A DNA stretch of 30,739 bases, from positions 1 to 30,739 of the forward strand of contig ML014318.1 in the NCBI GenBank assembly GCA_003615045.1, in the 5' to 3' direction. The translations under genes and the position numbers were made by a program. Positions 9,601 through 18,595 of the stretch are shown piece by piece. The notes beneath the pieces are model-generated. The model did not search any database and was not told the DNA's origin. It was given only the letters and a program-made list of their open reading frames with translations. Numbering within the stretch: position 1 is the first letter of the stretch; each line of letters opens with the position of its first letter. The DNA is from Caulochytrium protostelioides (lineage: Eukaryota; Chytridiomycota; Caulochytriomycetes; Caulochytriales; Caulochytriaceae).

Positions 9601-9658
9601 GCCTTCTTCCGAGTCTCTGCGCGTGCTTCGCCACTGTCGCGCGATCGCCGCCGCCGCG
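8639..9658. promoter_or_regulatory. Divergent intergenic region between TMEM94 and Miro
   Basis: About 1 kb separating two divergent starts, so it should hold both promoters and both 5' UTRs. It is dominated by GGC/GCC/CTG-type triplet tracts, and I see no TATA box. The Miro frame remains open upstream to a Met at 9107 (184 extra codons of low-complexity Ala/Arg/Pro-rich sequence). I read this as 5' UTR, because Miro proteins begin directly before the first GTPase strand. Confidence 0.5.
9505..9600. repeat. CTG/CCG and GCC triplet tracts in the Miro 5' leader
   Basis: Mixed CTG/CTC/CCG triplets (about 9505-9560) are followed by a pure GCC run at about 9570-9597, ending some 60 bases before the Miro start codon. 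If transcribed, this would make a very G+C-rich, structured leader. Length variation among strains is likely, but this is inferred. Confidence 0.7.
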
Positions 9659-11650
9659 ATGGGCGACGCTGTGCGGATTCTGCTGGTTGGCGACGACCAG
9701 GTCGGCAAGAGCACGCTGGTGATGTCGCTGCTGACCGAGGAGGCCGTGCCCCACGTGTACCACGTCGTCCCGGAGGTGACGATCCCGCCGGACTGGACGC
9801 GCGAGAAGGTGACGCTGCGCATCGTCGACTCGTCGTCGCGGCCCGAGAACCGGGACCAGCTCGATGCGGAGATCCGCCGCGCCGACGTGATCTGCATCGT
9901 GCACGACGCCACGCAGCCCGAGAGCCTTGCGCGCGTCGCGTCCTACTGGCTGCCGTCGATCCGGCAGCTCGGGCGCAACGTGCCCGTCGTCGTCGTCGGT
10001 AACAAGATTGACCTGCGCGGCCCCGACGTCGCGAACGCCCGCCTCGAAGCTGACGTGCTGCCGATCATGAACGAGTTCAAGGAAGTCGAGACGTGCATCG
10101 AGTGCTCCGCCCGCGAAGCGCTGAATGTGTCCGAGATCTTCTACTTTGCTCAGAAGGCCGTCCTGTACCCGACGGTGCCGCTGTACGACTCGCGCGAGCA
10201 CACCATCAAGCCCGCGTGCCTCGAGGCGCTGCGCCGCATCTTCCGGCTCTGCGACCGCGACGGCAACGGCGTCCTGGACGACGCCGAGATCAATGACTTC
10301 CAGCTCAACGTCTTCGGCGCGCCACTCCAGAACCACGAGCTCGAGCTCGTCAAGTCGGTTATTGACGAGAAGGAACCCGAGGGCCTCACCGATGGCGGCA
10401 TCAACGAGCTCGGCTTCTTGTTCTTGCATACGATGTTTATCCAAAAGGGCCGCCTCGAGACGACGTGGCTGGTGCTGCGCCACTACGGCTACGGCGACGA
10501 CCTCACGCTGCGCGAGGACTACCTGCGGCCGCCGTCGTTCGTGGTGCCGCCCGAGCACGCCGTCGAGCTGGCGCCCAAGGGCTACCAGTTCTTCACGGAG
10601 CTGTTCCAGCGCTTCGACGACGACAAGGATGGCGCGCTGAAGCCCCACGAGCTCGAGAACCTCTTTGCGGCGACGGCGCCCGGCGCGCCGTGGGCCGCGC
10701 CCGACCTGGTGGCGTCGACGCTCACGCACCCCAACGGCGCCGTCACGCTCCAGGGGTTCCTCGCCCAGTGGGCGCTCACGACGTTGTTGATGCCCGACGT
10801 CACGCTCGCGTACCTCGCGTACCTCGGGTATGAGGGCGACCGCACGCAGGCACTCCGCTTCGCCAAGTCCAATCGGCACCACCGGCAGGCCTCGCGCGGC
10901 CACGGCGGCGGGCTCGGCGGGCTCGGCCGCGGGGGCGGCCCCGGCGGCCACGGGGGCGGCCACGCCGGCGGCGCCCGCGCCAAGCACCCGTCGGCGAGCA
11001 CCCACCGCACCGTGTTCAACTGCCTCGTGCTCGGCGCCACGGGCGCGGGCAAGACGGCGCTGCTGCGCGGCCTGATCCAGCAGCCCTTCACGGACAAGTA
11101 CACGCCGACCGCCGAGCCGACGCGCGCCGCAGTGAACACGGTCGTCATGCACGGCCAGGAGATGTACCTCGTGATGCAGGAGCTGAGTCCGGGCGTCGCG
11201 TCCGAGGTGCTGACGCAGCGCAAGCGGCTCGACGCGTGCGACGTGATCTGCCTCGTCTACGACAGCAGTGACGCTCACAGCTTCGCGTACGTCGCGAACC
11301 TGCGCGAGAAGTACGGCCTCGACGGGTACCCGTGCGTGTTCGTCGCGACCAAGAGCGACCGCGACCTCGTCGCGCAGAAGTACCCCGTCCAGCCGGACGC
11401 GTACTGCCGCGACGCCGGGCTCGCGCCGCCGCTCTCGGTGTCCATGAAGGAGAGCGCCACCGCCGACCTGTATGCGCGCCTCGTCGGCGTCGGGCTCGAC
11501 CCGGGCATCGCCATCCCCGGGTTTGCCCAGTCCCATCACGCCGCCGCCGCCGCGCTCGTGCGCTATGCCACCTGGACCGCCGTTTCGGCGGCCCTCGTCG
11601 CCGCCGCCGTCGCCCTCGGCATGCGCGTCTACCGCCGCAAAGGGCCATAG
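9659..11650 (+). CDS. GEM1: Miro GTPase (Gem1), mitochondrial outer-membrane
   Basis: 663 residues, almost exactly the length of yeast Gem1. Miro proteins are tail-anchored in the mitochondrial outer membrane, govern mitochondrial distribution and inheritance, and in fungi regulate ER-mitochondria contacts. All parts are visible in order: an N-terminal GTPase (P-loop GDDQVGKST at 11-19, NKID at 115-118, CSA in G5), two canonical EF-hand loops (Asp199-Glu210 and Asp320-Glu331, with Asp/Asn at positions 1, 3 and 5 of each loop), a Gly/His-rich linker (about 405-445), a C-terminal GTPase (P-loop GATGAGKT at 459-466, TKSD at 564-567) and a hydrophobic anchor (about 638-655) followed by RVYRRKGP. 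The G3 motif of the first GTPase is degenerate (VDSSS), as is usual in Miro. The start at 9659 has G at -3 and +4. Confidence 0.95.
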   Translation: MGDAVRILLVGDDQVGKSTLVMSLLTEEAVPHVYHVVPEVTIPPDWTREKVTLRIVDSSSRPENRDQLDAEIRRADVICIVHDATQPESLARVASYWLPSIRQLGRNVPVVVVGNKIDLRGPDVANARLEADVLPIMNEFKEVETCIECSAREALNVSEIFYFAQKAVLYPTVPLYDSREHTIKPACLEALRRIFRLCDRDGNGVLDDAEINDFQLNVFGAPLQNHELELVKSVIDEKEPEGLTDGGINELGFLFLHTMFIQKGRLETTWLVLRHYGYGDDLTLREDYLRPPSFVVPPEHAVELAPKGYQFFTELFQRFDDDKDGALKPHELENLFAATAPGAPWAAPDLVASTLTHPNGAVTLQGFLAQWALTTLLMPDVTLAYLAYLGYEGDRTQALRFAKSNRHHRQASRGHGGGLGGLGRGGGPGGHGGGHAGGARAKHPSASTHRTVFNCLVLGATGAGKTALLRGLIQQPFTDKYTPTAEPTRAAVNTVVMHGQEMYLVMQELSPGVASEVLTQRKRLDACDVICLVYDSSDAHSFAYVANLREKYGLDGYPCVFVATKSDRDLVAQKYPVQPDAYCRDAGLAPPLSVSMKESATADLYARLVGVGLDPGIAIPGFAQSHHAAAAALVRYATWTAVSAALVAAAVALGMRVYRRKGP

Positions 11651-12376
11651 CGCCCTGTCAGCTCCCGGAGAGCGCGCGTGAGAGTGCGTGGGAGAGCTGT
11701 GGCCAGCTTTCATTGGCGCTTGTCGGCTCCCACTCCCTGTCTGGCGACTGTACATATAAAAGACCAGAAACCATCCCGTAGGCGGTTGCTGATCACCCCA
11801 AGACGCGCGTGATGGATGCCTGATGGCTTGCATCAACTTGGATCACGGCCTGGTGTCGCCCTGATGGGATGCGCTGTCGTCGTGGCACCATGCCGAAACT
11901 GGCATCGGCGTGGTGCCGGGAACGCGGCTGGCGGCCAGGCCACGCGGAGCGCTCGGTCCCGACGGACGTGGCGCGGCGCTGCGCCTCGTCGCGTGGGCCC
12001 CGGCGATCGGCCGGCGCGAGCGCGGTCTACCCCGAGCAGCGGCGCGACGCGCGCCCGTCCGGACCACCGGGCGATGCGGAGATTCGAGCGACGTCGCGCC
12101 GCGATCCGCCGCCAGATGACCCTCGCGCGGGTTCCGATGGTTACCGGTGCGGCGACGATCGCTCGTCTCCGGACGCGATCGCGGGTTTGATCGGTTGAAA
12201 GCCGCGGACGTCGCGGCGGGGTCGCGAGCGTTCGCATCCTCCTCCGACCGACGTGCCGTCGCATCGTGAGCGGTCCGGCGCCGTCGCAGCAGTCGACCCC
12301 GTCGTAGCAGTATACCTCGGGGAAGCCGTATCCCTCGCCTCGCCTCCCCGCCCCGTTCCCGGCTTCGTCGACCGCC
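11651..12376. promoter_or_regulatory. Miro-FERRY3 intergenic region
   Basis: 726 bases between a stop and the next start on the same strand. It contains the Miro 3' UTR and the FERRY3 promoter. The one clear element is TATAAAAG at 11755-11762. No gene is supported; the ORFs here are Arg-rich shadows. Confidence 0.45.
11755..11762 (+). promoter_or_regulatory. TATA-like element
   Basis: TATAAAAG stands out in G+C-rich surroundings, 105 bases after the Miro stop and about 615 bases before the FERRY3 start. It could be the FERRY3 TATA box with a long leader, or an A/T-rich processing element for Miro mRNA. Confidence 0.3.
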
Positions 12377-15181
12377 ATGGCAACGGCAACGGCGCCGCGG
12401 ACGGCGCCGGCGTGGCCACCCGCCGCCGATCTCGCGCCCGCCGCCGCCTGGGCCGCCTGGTTCGCCACGACCCGCAAGCCGCCGCCCTCGTCGGTCCACG
12501 ATCCCATCACGCCGCGGCCGCCGTCGCCGCCGTCGCCGGCCGCCGCCGAGACGGCGGCCGACGCCGCCGCGGCACCGGATCCCGCCGACTCTGACGTCGT
12601 CTCCGTCTCCGACGCCACAGCGACGTCGGCAGCTGCGGCAGCCGCGGGAGTGCCGCCGCTGCCGGCCATCCTGACGCGGCGCGCGCCGGATCCCCGCGAG
12701 GACCCCGAGACGCGGCGCCGCCACGCGCTGCGGTTCGCATCGACGTTCGCGGCGCTCGTGCGCGCCACGAGCGAGCCGTACCTCGACCTGCTGCTCGACT
12801 TCGAGGCGCACTGCACCGCCGTGCTGCGCGAGGCGCGGCAGCCGCTGACGGCGGCGACGCCGGGCGACGCCTCGCCCATCATCCGCGAGGCCGTGGCCTT
12901 CCTCGCATCGACGGCCGCGACTCCCCTCACCGCGTGCGACGCAGAGACGCAGCAGGCCCAGGCGCTCGAGACCGCCGTCGCCGCCCTCAAGAGCGCCCAG
13001 AAGCAGCAGCTCCGCGTGCTCGTCCGCTTAATGGCGCAGGCCATGGACGACAAACTTGCGGGCAAGCCGCCGGCGGCGGCGATGACGGCGGCCACGGCGG
13101 GAGCGGCGGCCGGCGCGGCGTCCGGGACGGCCACACCGACGCCGCCACCGGCGTCAACGGCCCTCACGACCATGCCGACGGTCGAGGCCGCGGCGCCCTC
13201 GACGGATCGGCCTGTCGTGCCGTCGAACGCGAGCTCGGCCGCCTCGGCCGCCGCGCTCGGGGCGCCGGGCTCGCCGGCCTCGCCGGCCCGACAATCGCAG
13301 CCCGCATGGCGCGACATCGTTCTCGCGGGCTTCGCGCGGCGGTGCCCCGAATCGACGTTCAGCCAGGTCGCGATGGGTCCGCGGCCGCCGGCACGGCTTG
13401 CCAAGGCGCCCTCCTTCGAGGCCCACGCCGCGATCTCCCGCCGCTCCATGCAGCGCACGCTGTCGGGGTCGCTGTGGCACGTGCCCACGCACCAGCGCAA
13501 GCCGCCGCCGCCGCAGGGCCCGTCTTCAGCGGCCTCGTCTGCATCAAGCAGTTCCGCCTCGACATCGTCGGCGCGGTCGCCCAGTGATGCCGCGATCGCG
13601 CCGCCAGCGGCGCATGTCGCCAACGACACGCCGCCGTCGTCGTCGTCATCTGGCCGGCGACCGAGCCTGCGACTCGTGACGCCGACACACAGCACCGGTC
13701 TCTTCCGCGGCCGTCGCGGCTCGCTCGGCAAAGACGAGCCCCCGCCCGCTCGCGGGCCCGGCGGGATGCTGCGCGCGCCGCGGCACCGCGTGGTCTCGGA
13801 CATCAGCCACGGGCCCGACCTCGCGGCGCCGCGCTCGCCGTCGCAGTTCCTGACGCGGCTCTTTACGCGGCCCACGCCGTCCGCTGCTGCCGCCGCCAAA
13901 GCGGGGGGCCCGCCTGCCGCGGCCGGCGGCTCGGCGCTGGCCTACCCGCTGTCGGCGGCCGCGGCGCCCGCGAGTCCCGGGCGGCTGCTGAGCGCGGGCA
14001 TGGGCGGCGTCGCGAACGCGCTGCGCCGCTCGTTCCGCGACCTGAGCACGGGCCCGCTGTCGGCGCTCGCGGGCCCGACGCCGGCGCGGCTGCCGTCGCC
14101 GTCGCAGGCGCCCGAGCTCTCCGAGACGTTCAGCGCGACGATCGGCCAGCACGACCGCACGATGCTCACCTTCCGTCTGCTGGCCTGCCCGGCGACGGCC
14201 CTCGTTGACGGCGCCGCGGCCGCCACCGACGACGCGGGCGACGGCGAGGGCGACGAGGAGGGGGAGGGCGACGATCTCGCGCAGCGCGCCATGCGCTCGC
14301 AGACATGGATGGCGCTCTACGGCTCGAAGGGCCTGAACGGCATCGTCGTGATCACACCGGTCCACCAGCTGCACTCGCCGGCCGCCGCCGCTGCTGCGCT
14401 CACGGGCGGCCGTCGATTGCCGCGCTGCGAGCTCCACTTCGACGACATCGAGGTCCAGATCGCGCACGCCACCGAACGCCGCCGCGCCGAACGTGCCGCC
14501 GCCGCTGCCCTCGCTACGACGCTGAGCGGCCCGGCCGGCGCCCCTGGGGCGGGGGACGGCGTCGCGGCGGACGCCCCGGGAGACCCCTCGTTAGGCACGA
14601 ACGAGGCCGAGTCGCCGTGGGCCGACGGCGACGTTTTTCTCACGCGCCACTCGAACCTGCCGGGCGTGCACGTCGTGTTCCATATTGTCTCGAGCCGGCC
14701 GCTCCCGCCGGTGGCTGCCGGTGCCGTGGCCGCCGCTGCCGCCGGCGCGGGCAGCCGCGCCCGCCTTGCCGACGTGAGCCCCACCGTGCTCTCGGGACTG
14801 CGGCACAGCGTCGCGCTTGCGGCGGAGCACCGGTTCGCCACGCTGCGGATCCCGCTGATGCTACTGGAGGCGCTGCCGCCGGCGCTGCGGGCGGCGCCGC
14901 TGTGGCGCAGCGGGCATGTGATGCGCCGCCGCACCGAGGCCGTGTTGCGGGCCGTGCGCGCCGCCCTGACCGAGTGGGTCGGCGCCGCGACGCGCCACGG
15001 CCACCACGCCGCCACGTCGCCCATGGCCGCCACGAGCGCCGACGCCCAGGCCGTCCGGCTCGCGCTCACCCGCCACGCTATCGCTCTCCCCCAGATCACG
15101 CTGGCGATCCCCTCCGACATCGACCGCCACGAGTTCTATGCGATCCGTGACCAGCTGACCGAACTGTTCCGCACCAATTGA
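12377..15181 (+). CDS. FERRY3: FERRY complex subunit 3 (C12orf4/DUF2362)-like protein
   Basis: 934 residues in one exon, against about 550 in human C12orf4 (Fy-3). In animals the five-subunit FERRY complex is an early-endosome Rab5 effector that binds mRNAs and ribosomes. The match is clearest in the C-terminal third: FLTRHSNLPGVHVVFHIVSS starting at residue 754, then PTVLSGLRHSVALA, a TLRIPLMLLEALP strand, an RRRTEAVLRAVRAAL helix and a final segment like the family's end. Upstream, a conserved-looking helical region (about 108-225), RDIVLAGFARRCPES, a TMLTFRLLAC strand and WMALYGSKGLNGIVVITP are spaced as in the family. The extra length is Ala/Pro/Ser-rich linkers (about 235-315 and 365-590). 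The start has G at -3 and G at +4. I rely on remembered family motifs, so orthology is probable, not proven. Confidence 0.72.
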   Translation: MATATAPRTAPAWPPAADLAPAAAWAAWFATTRKPPPSSVHDPITPRPPSPPSPAAAETAADAAAAPDPADSDVVSVSDATATSAAAAAAGVPPLPAILTRRAPDPREDPETRRRHALRFASTFAALVRATSEPYLDLLLDFEAHCTAVLREARQPLTAATPGDASPIIREAVAFLASTAATPLTACDAETQQAQALETAVAALKSAQKQQLRVLVRLMAQAMDDKLAGKPPAAAMTAATAGAAAGAASGTATPTPPPASTALTTMPTVEAAAPSTDRPVVPSNASSAASAAALGAPGSPASPARQSQPAWRDIVLAGFARRCPESTFSQVAMGPRPPARLAKAPSFEAHAAISRRSMQRTLSGSLWHVPTHQRKPPPPQGPSSAASSASSSSASTSSARSPSDAAIAPPAAHVANDTPPSSSSSGRRPSLRLVTPTHSTGLFRGRRGSLGKDEPPPARGPGGMLRAPRHRVVSDISHGPDLAAPRSPSQFLTRLFTRPTPSAAAAAKAGGPPAAAGGSALAYPLSAAAAPASPGRLLSAGMGGVANALRRSFRDLSTGPLSALAGPTPARLPSPSQAPELSETFSATIGQHDRTMLTFRLLACPATALVDGAAAATDDAGDGEGDEEGEGDDLAQRAMRSQTWMALYGSKGLNGIVVITPVHQLHSPAAAAAALTGGRRLPRCELHFDDIEVQIAHATERRRAERAAAAALATTLSGPAGAPGAGDGVAADAPGDPSLGTNEAESPWADGDVFLTRHSNLPGVHVVFHIVSSRPLPPVAAGAVAAAAAGAGSRARLADVSPTVLSGLRHSVALAAEHRFATLRIPLMLLEALPPALRAAPLWRSGHVMRRRTEAVLRAVRAALTEWVGAATRHGHHAATSPMAATSADAQAVRLALTRHAIALPQITLAIPSDIDRHEFYAIRDQLTELFRTN

Positions 15182-15190
15182 AAAAAAAAA

Positions 15191-15204
15191 AATCTTGCAA
15201 GATT
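15191..15204. repeat. Perfect 14-bp palindrome in the FERRY3 3' flank
   Basis: AATCTTGCAAGATT begins ten bases after the FERRY3 stop, directly after an A-run that starts within the stop codon. It lies in the 105-bp gap between convergent genes. It could be a protein-binding palindrome or part of 3' end processing; no function is established. Confidence 0.6.
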
Positions 15205-15286
15205 CAAGTGAACGCGCTGGAAGCACATGAGACAGACAATGGCATCCAGACCATTAATCACGCTGAGCAACAGAAGAGTAACACCA

Positions 15287-18200
15287 TTAGGCGCCGCCTG
15301 ACTCGCTGCCGTTGAGGCTCAGACGGGAGAGTCCGCCCTGCGCGCCGCCCAAGTTGAGCAGGGGTGGCGGCGCTTTAGGCAGACGGCCGCTGGGCGAGCT
15401 CGGGACGAGGAGGGCGGCGGCGGCGGCCGCGCCGCCGGACACGGCCGACAGGAGCGGCGTCGCACCGCCGCCGCCGCTGGCACTCCCGCCGGCACTGCCG
15501 TTACCGCCGTTCCCGCTGCTGCTGCCGCCGCCGCCGCCAGTCATGGGGCCGAAGGCGAGACTCGCGGCGCCCAGCAGCGGGATGCCGGACTGGAGCGGCG
15601 CGCCGCCGTACGACAGCCCGCTGGGCACTGTGAACCGCGGCGACGCGGGCGCTGGCGTGGAGCTGATGGGGTCGAGATCCCACGGGCCGGACGCGACGCT
15701 GGAGACGCTCGGGGACCGCTGGCGCTGGTGGTAGGGAAGCGCGGCGAGGGCGCCGGGCGCGAGGAAGGCGCCGGGGAACGCGGGCGCCGGGAGCTTGGCG
15801 CCGGGGATGCTCGCGGTCGGGATGGCGCCCGCGGCGCCGGGCTGCGGCTGCACCATGGGAGAGCCAAAGACGGACGCGATGTTGCCGGTCGTGGCTTGCA
15901 TCCAGTTCATACTGCCGGCCGCGGACGTGGAAAGCTGCGCGAACGCAGGGTTCAGATGGGTCGTGGGCGAGCCGGGCATGGCGGCGCGACCCACGTGGCT
16001 GTGCGCGGGGCCGCGGCTGCCGCCGCCGGGCGTCGTGGCGCCGCCGCCCCCGTGGTGAAGCTCGGGCGGATACTGCGGCGACGGGTGCGTCGTGAGGCTC
16101 GGGTGGCGGTGGTGCCGCTTTGCGTGGTGATAGTAGGACGACGACGACGACGCCGACGCGCCGCAGTCGCGGTCGTCGAAGGCCATCTTGCGCTTGCCCT
16201 CACCGCCCGGCAGCAGAGCGCTCGTCTGCGGGCTGAAGCTGCCGCCGCCCCCGACGGCGGCGCTTCCGAGCCGCATCCGGTCCGAACCGAGGGCGAGCGG
16301 CGACATGGACCGTGGCGACCGGCTTCCGCTGCCGGACGCCGTCTTGAAGCGGCCGACCCGCACCGGAAGCGTTGGCGGCGTGTCGGCGAGCATCCCGCCG
16401 TCGCTCATGCCGCCGAGACTCATTGAGCCGCCGCCGCCGCCACCGCCAGGGGGTGCCGTCGCTGTCGCCGCCGTCGCCGTCGTCGTCGTGGATGTTGAGC
16501 CCATGGCGATATCACCCGAAGCGTGGTGCGGCGGAAAGAGGGGGCCGCCCACCGGTCGTGGGGAAGCCGGACTGCTCGTGAGACTGCTCTTGCCGGAGCG
16601 GGTGCCGACGCTGGTCCCGATGCCCGCGAGACTCATACTCATCGAGCCGGAGCAAGAGTTCGACCCCGAGAAGGAGCCGTTGGAGCCCGAAAGGGCATCG
16701 CTGGCGGACACCGAGAGGGCCATGGCGAGCGAGAGCGGCGGCGTCGCGACGGCGGCGATGGCCGCGGCGGCCGCCTGGTGATTCTGTCGGTTGTACCACG
16801 CGTTCTCGGGATTGAGTTTGCTCGAGTTGCTCTTGTAAGTGATCGGATCTTTGAGATGCGCGTTGGCGATCGGGACTGGTAGCCGCAGCAGCGGTGGCGG
16901 CGGCGGCGGCGGGGTCGTCGTGGTCGAGGCCGCCGCCGCCGCCGTTGCGACGGTCGCTGGCGTCAACGGGGTGCTGGTCGCTGCGGGATGTGTCACGGTC
17001 GCCGCGAATGCTTCTTCCCGTGCGGCGGCGCTGCTGAGTGCCGACGTCGACGTCGAGGTCGCGGCCGACCACGGCTGCTTCGCCCGTGTGTGGGCACTCG
17101 TCCCGTGCGCGCCAGCAAGCCCAGCCGCCATACCCGCGGATGCCGGCGACGACGACAGCGGCTCCGCCATCCCGTCGGTATGCGGCGCGGGATGCCGCGG
17201 ATGCGGCGCATCGAGGGGCGCCAATTCGGGCGAAAAGACGTCGCGCAGCGACCCGAACGACGACGGGTGGGTCCGCCGCGGCTCCTCGAGCGGATGGCGG
17301 CGACCGTCGTCGCCGTCGTGCATGGCGGTACTCGGGAGGGACGCCGACGCGGGGCTTGCGTGCGTGGCCTTTAGCCGCGGCGCGGGCGGCGCGGTCGGCG
17401 GCGGCGCATCATGGCCGCCGTCGTTCATCATGAGCTGCGACTCGAGCGTCGCATAGGAGGCGTGGCGCCGCAGCGGCCGGCGCGGGTGGCCCGAAGCGCC
17501 AGCCGCGCCGTCCATGCCTTCGTCGTCGCGGGCCATCGCCATCGCGCCATCCGCGGTCGCGCGCAATGTCGCGGCGTCCAGCTCCACGCGCCGGTCGACG
17601 CTGTAACTCCGCTGGAGCCCCATTGTCGTGAGGTTCGGGCGGTGCAGCGCCGTCTGCGACGCGCGGCGCGCGAGGCCCTCAGGGAGGTCGGCGTCCATGG
17701 ATCGCGCGCTCAGACGGTCGGTCCACAGATCGGGTGGCATGCCCGTCGCAGGACCGCTGCCGCCGCCGTTGCGGGCGTCGAGGCCTGCCGCCGGATCTTC
17801 CAGGAGCGGCATCGCTTTCAGGTGATGCCGCATCGCGCGTTCGTGAGCGAGTTCGTGCTCGATCGGATGCGACTCTTCGGCGAGCAGCAGCTTCAGTCGG
17901 TTGCCGCGCTGGTGGAGGCCGACGCCGGCCATGACCGACAGCGAGAGCCGGCGACCATGCGGTAGCGACGGCGGGCCCGGCACGGCGCCCGCGGGCAGCG
18001 ACGACGATGTCGCCGAGCCTGCGCTACACAGGTCGGCGCCGCCGCCGTGCGCCATCGCGTGCTGCCGTGCTTCCTGGCTGAGCGGCGACGGGTGGTCCGT
18101 CTGGTGGTCGCTGTGGTGTAAAGAATGCAGTGGGCTGCCGAGCGACATGAGGGACGCCGACGCGGGTGCCGGCATGGCTGAGAACGGATGCGGGACTCCC

Positions 18201-18595
18201 AGGGCCGGCAGCGAGAAGGCAGACCCGCTGCCCGTGGTGCCCTGCACGCCGGCTGACGCGGTCGCATTGAATGCGGCGCCGCCGGTGATGACGGCGACGG
18301 GCGCCGCGGGGCCCGAGGCCGACGCGCGCTGCCAGCCAAGCGCGTCAGCGATCACACGACTATACCGGCGCGATGGGTAGCGCGCCAGCAGCGGTGGCCC
18401 GTCGTCATCGTCATCGTCGTCGTCGTCGTCGTCGTCGAAGGCCTGTTCGGCCTCGTCGTCGTCATCATCAAGCAAATCCATCTCGATGCTCTCGGAGCCG
18501 GACGGCTCGAAGCCGGCGGGGTCGCGGTACGGATGGCGACGGGAACGCCATCGCGTGAAGGAACTAGGGTCATTGGCGTCCGGCATGCCGACCAT
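15287..18595 (-). CDS. Large low-complexity, disordered protein of unknown function
   Basis: 1102 residues with no domain I recognise. The N-terminus (MVGMPDANDP) leads to a strong acidic tract (about 40-65, mostly Asp), then a short ordered-looking stretch (RYPSRRYSRVIADALGWQRA). The rest is rich in Ser, Gly, Ala, Pro and His. Several basophilic-kinase-type sites occur (RRLSLS, RRASQT, QRSYSV, RRHASY) as well as Ser-Pro sites (RSPRSMSP, SSPASP). The least simple part is LKDPITYKSNSSKLNPENAW in the middle, a good probe for homologues. An acidic tract plus dense phosphosites would suit a nuclear or signalling regulator, but that is speculation. Third positions are mostly G/C over the whole length, which supports a real gene. 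An alternative start lies at 18586. Confidence 0.65.
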   Translation of the reverse strand: MVGMPDANDPSSFTRWRSRRHPYRDPAGFEPSGSESIEMDLLDDDDDEAEQAFDDDDDDDDDDDDGPPLLARYPSRRYSRVIADALGWQRASASGPAAPVAVITGGAAFNATASAGVQGTTGSGSAFSLPALGVPHPFSAMPAPASASLMSLGSPLHSLHHSDHQTDHPSPLSQEARQHAMAHGGGADLCSAGSATSSSLPAGAVPGPPSLPHGRRLSLSVMAGVGLHQRGNRLKLLLAEESHPIEHELAHERAMRHHLKAMPLLEDPAAGLDARNGGGSGPATGMPPDLWTDRLSARSMDADLPEGLARRASQTALHRPNLTTMGLQRSYSVDRRVELDAATLRATADGAMAMARDDEGMDGAAGASGHPRRPLRRHASYATLESQLMMNDGGHDAPPPTAPPAPRLKATHASPASASLPSTAMHDGDDGRRHPLEEPRRTHPSSFGSLRDVFSPELAPLDAPHPRHPAPHTDGMAEPLSSSPASAGMAAGLAGAHGTSAHTRAKQPWSAATSTSTSALSSAAAREEAFAATVTHPAATSTPLTPATVATAAAAASTTTTPPPPPPPLLRLPVPIANAHLKDPITYKSNSSKLNPENAWYNRQNHQAAAAAIAAVATPPLSLAMALSVSASDALSGSNGSFSGSNSCSGSMSMSLAGIGTSVGTRSGKSSLTSSPASPRPVGGPLFPPHHASGDIAMGSTSTTTTATAATATAPPGGGGGGGSMSLGGMSDGGMLADTPPTLPVRVGRFKTASGSGSRSPRSMSPLALGSDRMRLGSAAVGGGGSFSPQTSALLPGGEGKRKMAFDDRDCGASASSSSSYYHHAKRHHRHPSLTTHPSPQYPPELHHGGGGATTPGGGSRGPAHSHVGRAAMPGSPTTHLNPAFAQLSTSAAGSMNWMQATTGNIASVFGSPMVQPQPGAAGAIPTASIPGAKLPAPAFPGAFLAPGALAALPYHQRQRSPSVSSVASGPWDLDPISSTPAPASPRFTVPSGLSYGGAPLQSGIPLLGAASLAFGPMTGGGGGSSSGNGGNGSAGGSASGGGGATPLLSAVSGGAAAAAALLVPSSPSGRLPKAPPPLLNLGGAQGGLSRLSLNGSESGGA

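Noticed and set aside
9458-11836. 792-codon reverse-strand ORF opposite Miro
   Set aside because: Antisense shadow: high G+C at third positions removes stops on the opposite strand. The sense frame has complete Miro domains; the antisense product is Arg/Glu/Val-rich with none.
11833-13899. 688-codon reverse-strand ORF opposite the FERRY3 N-terminal half
   Set aside because: Same cause. It covers the low-complexity part of FERRY3 and the promoter and has no domain.
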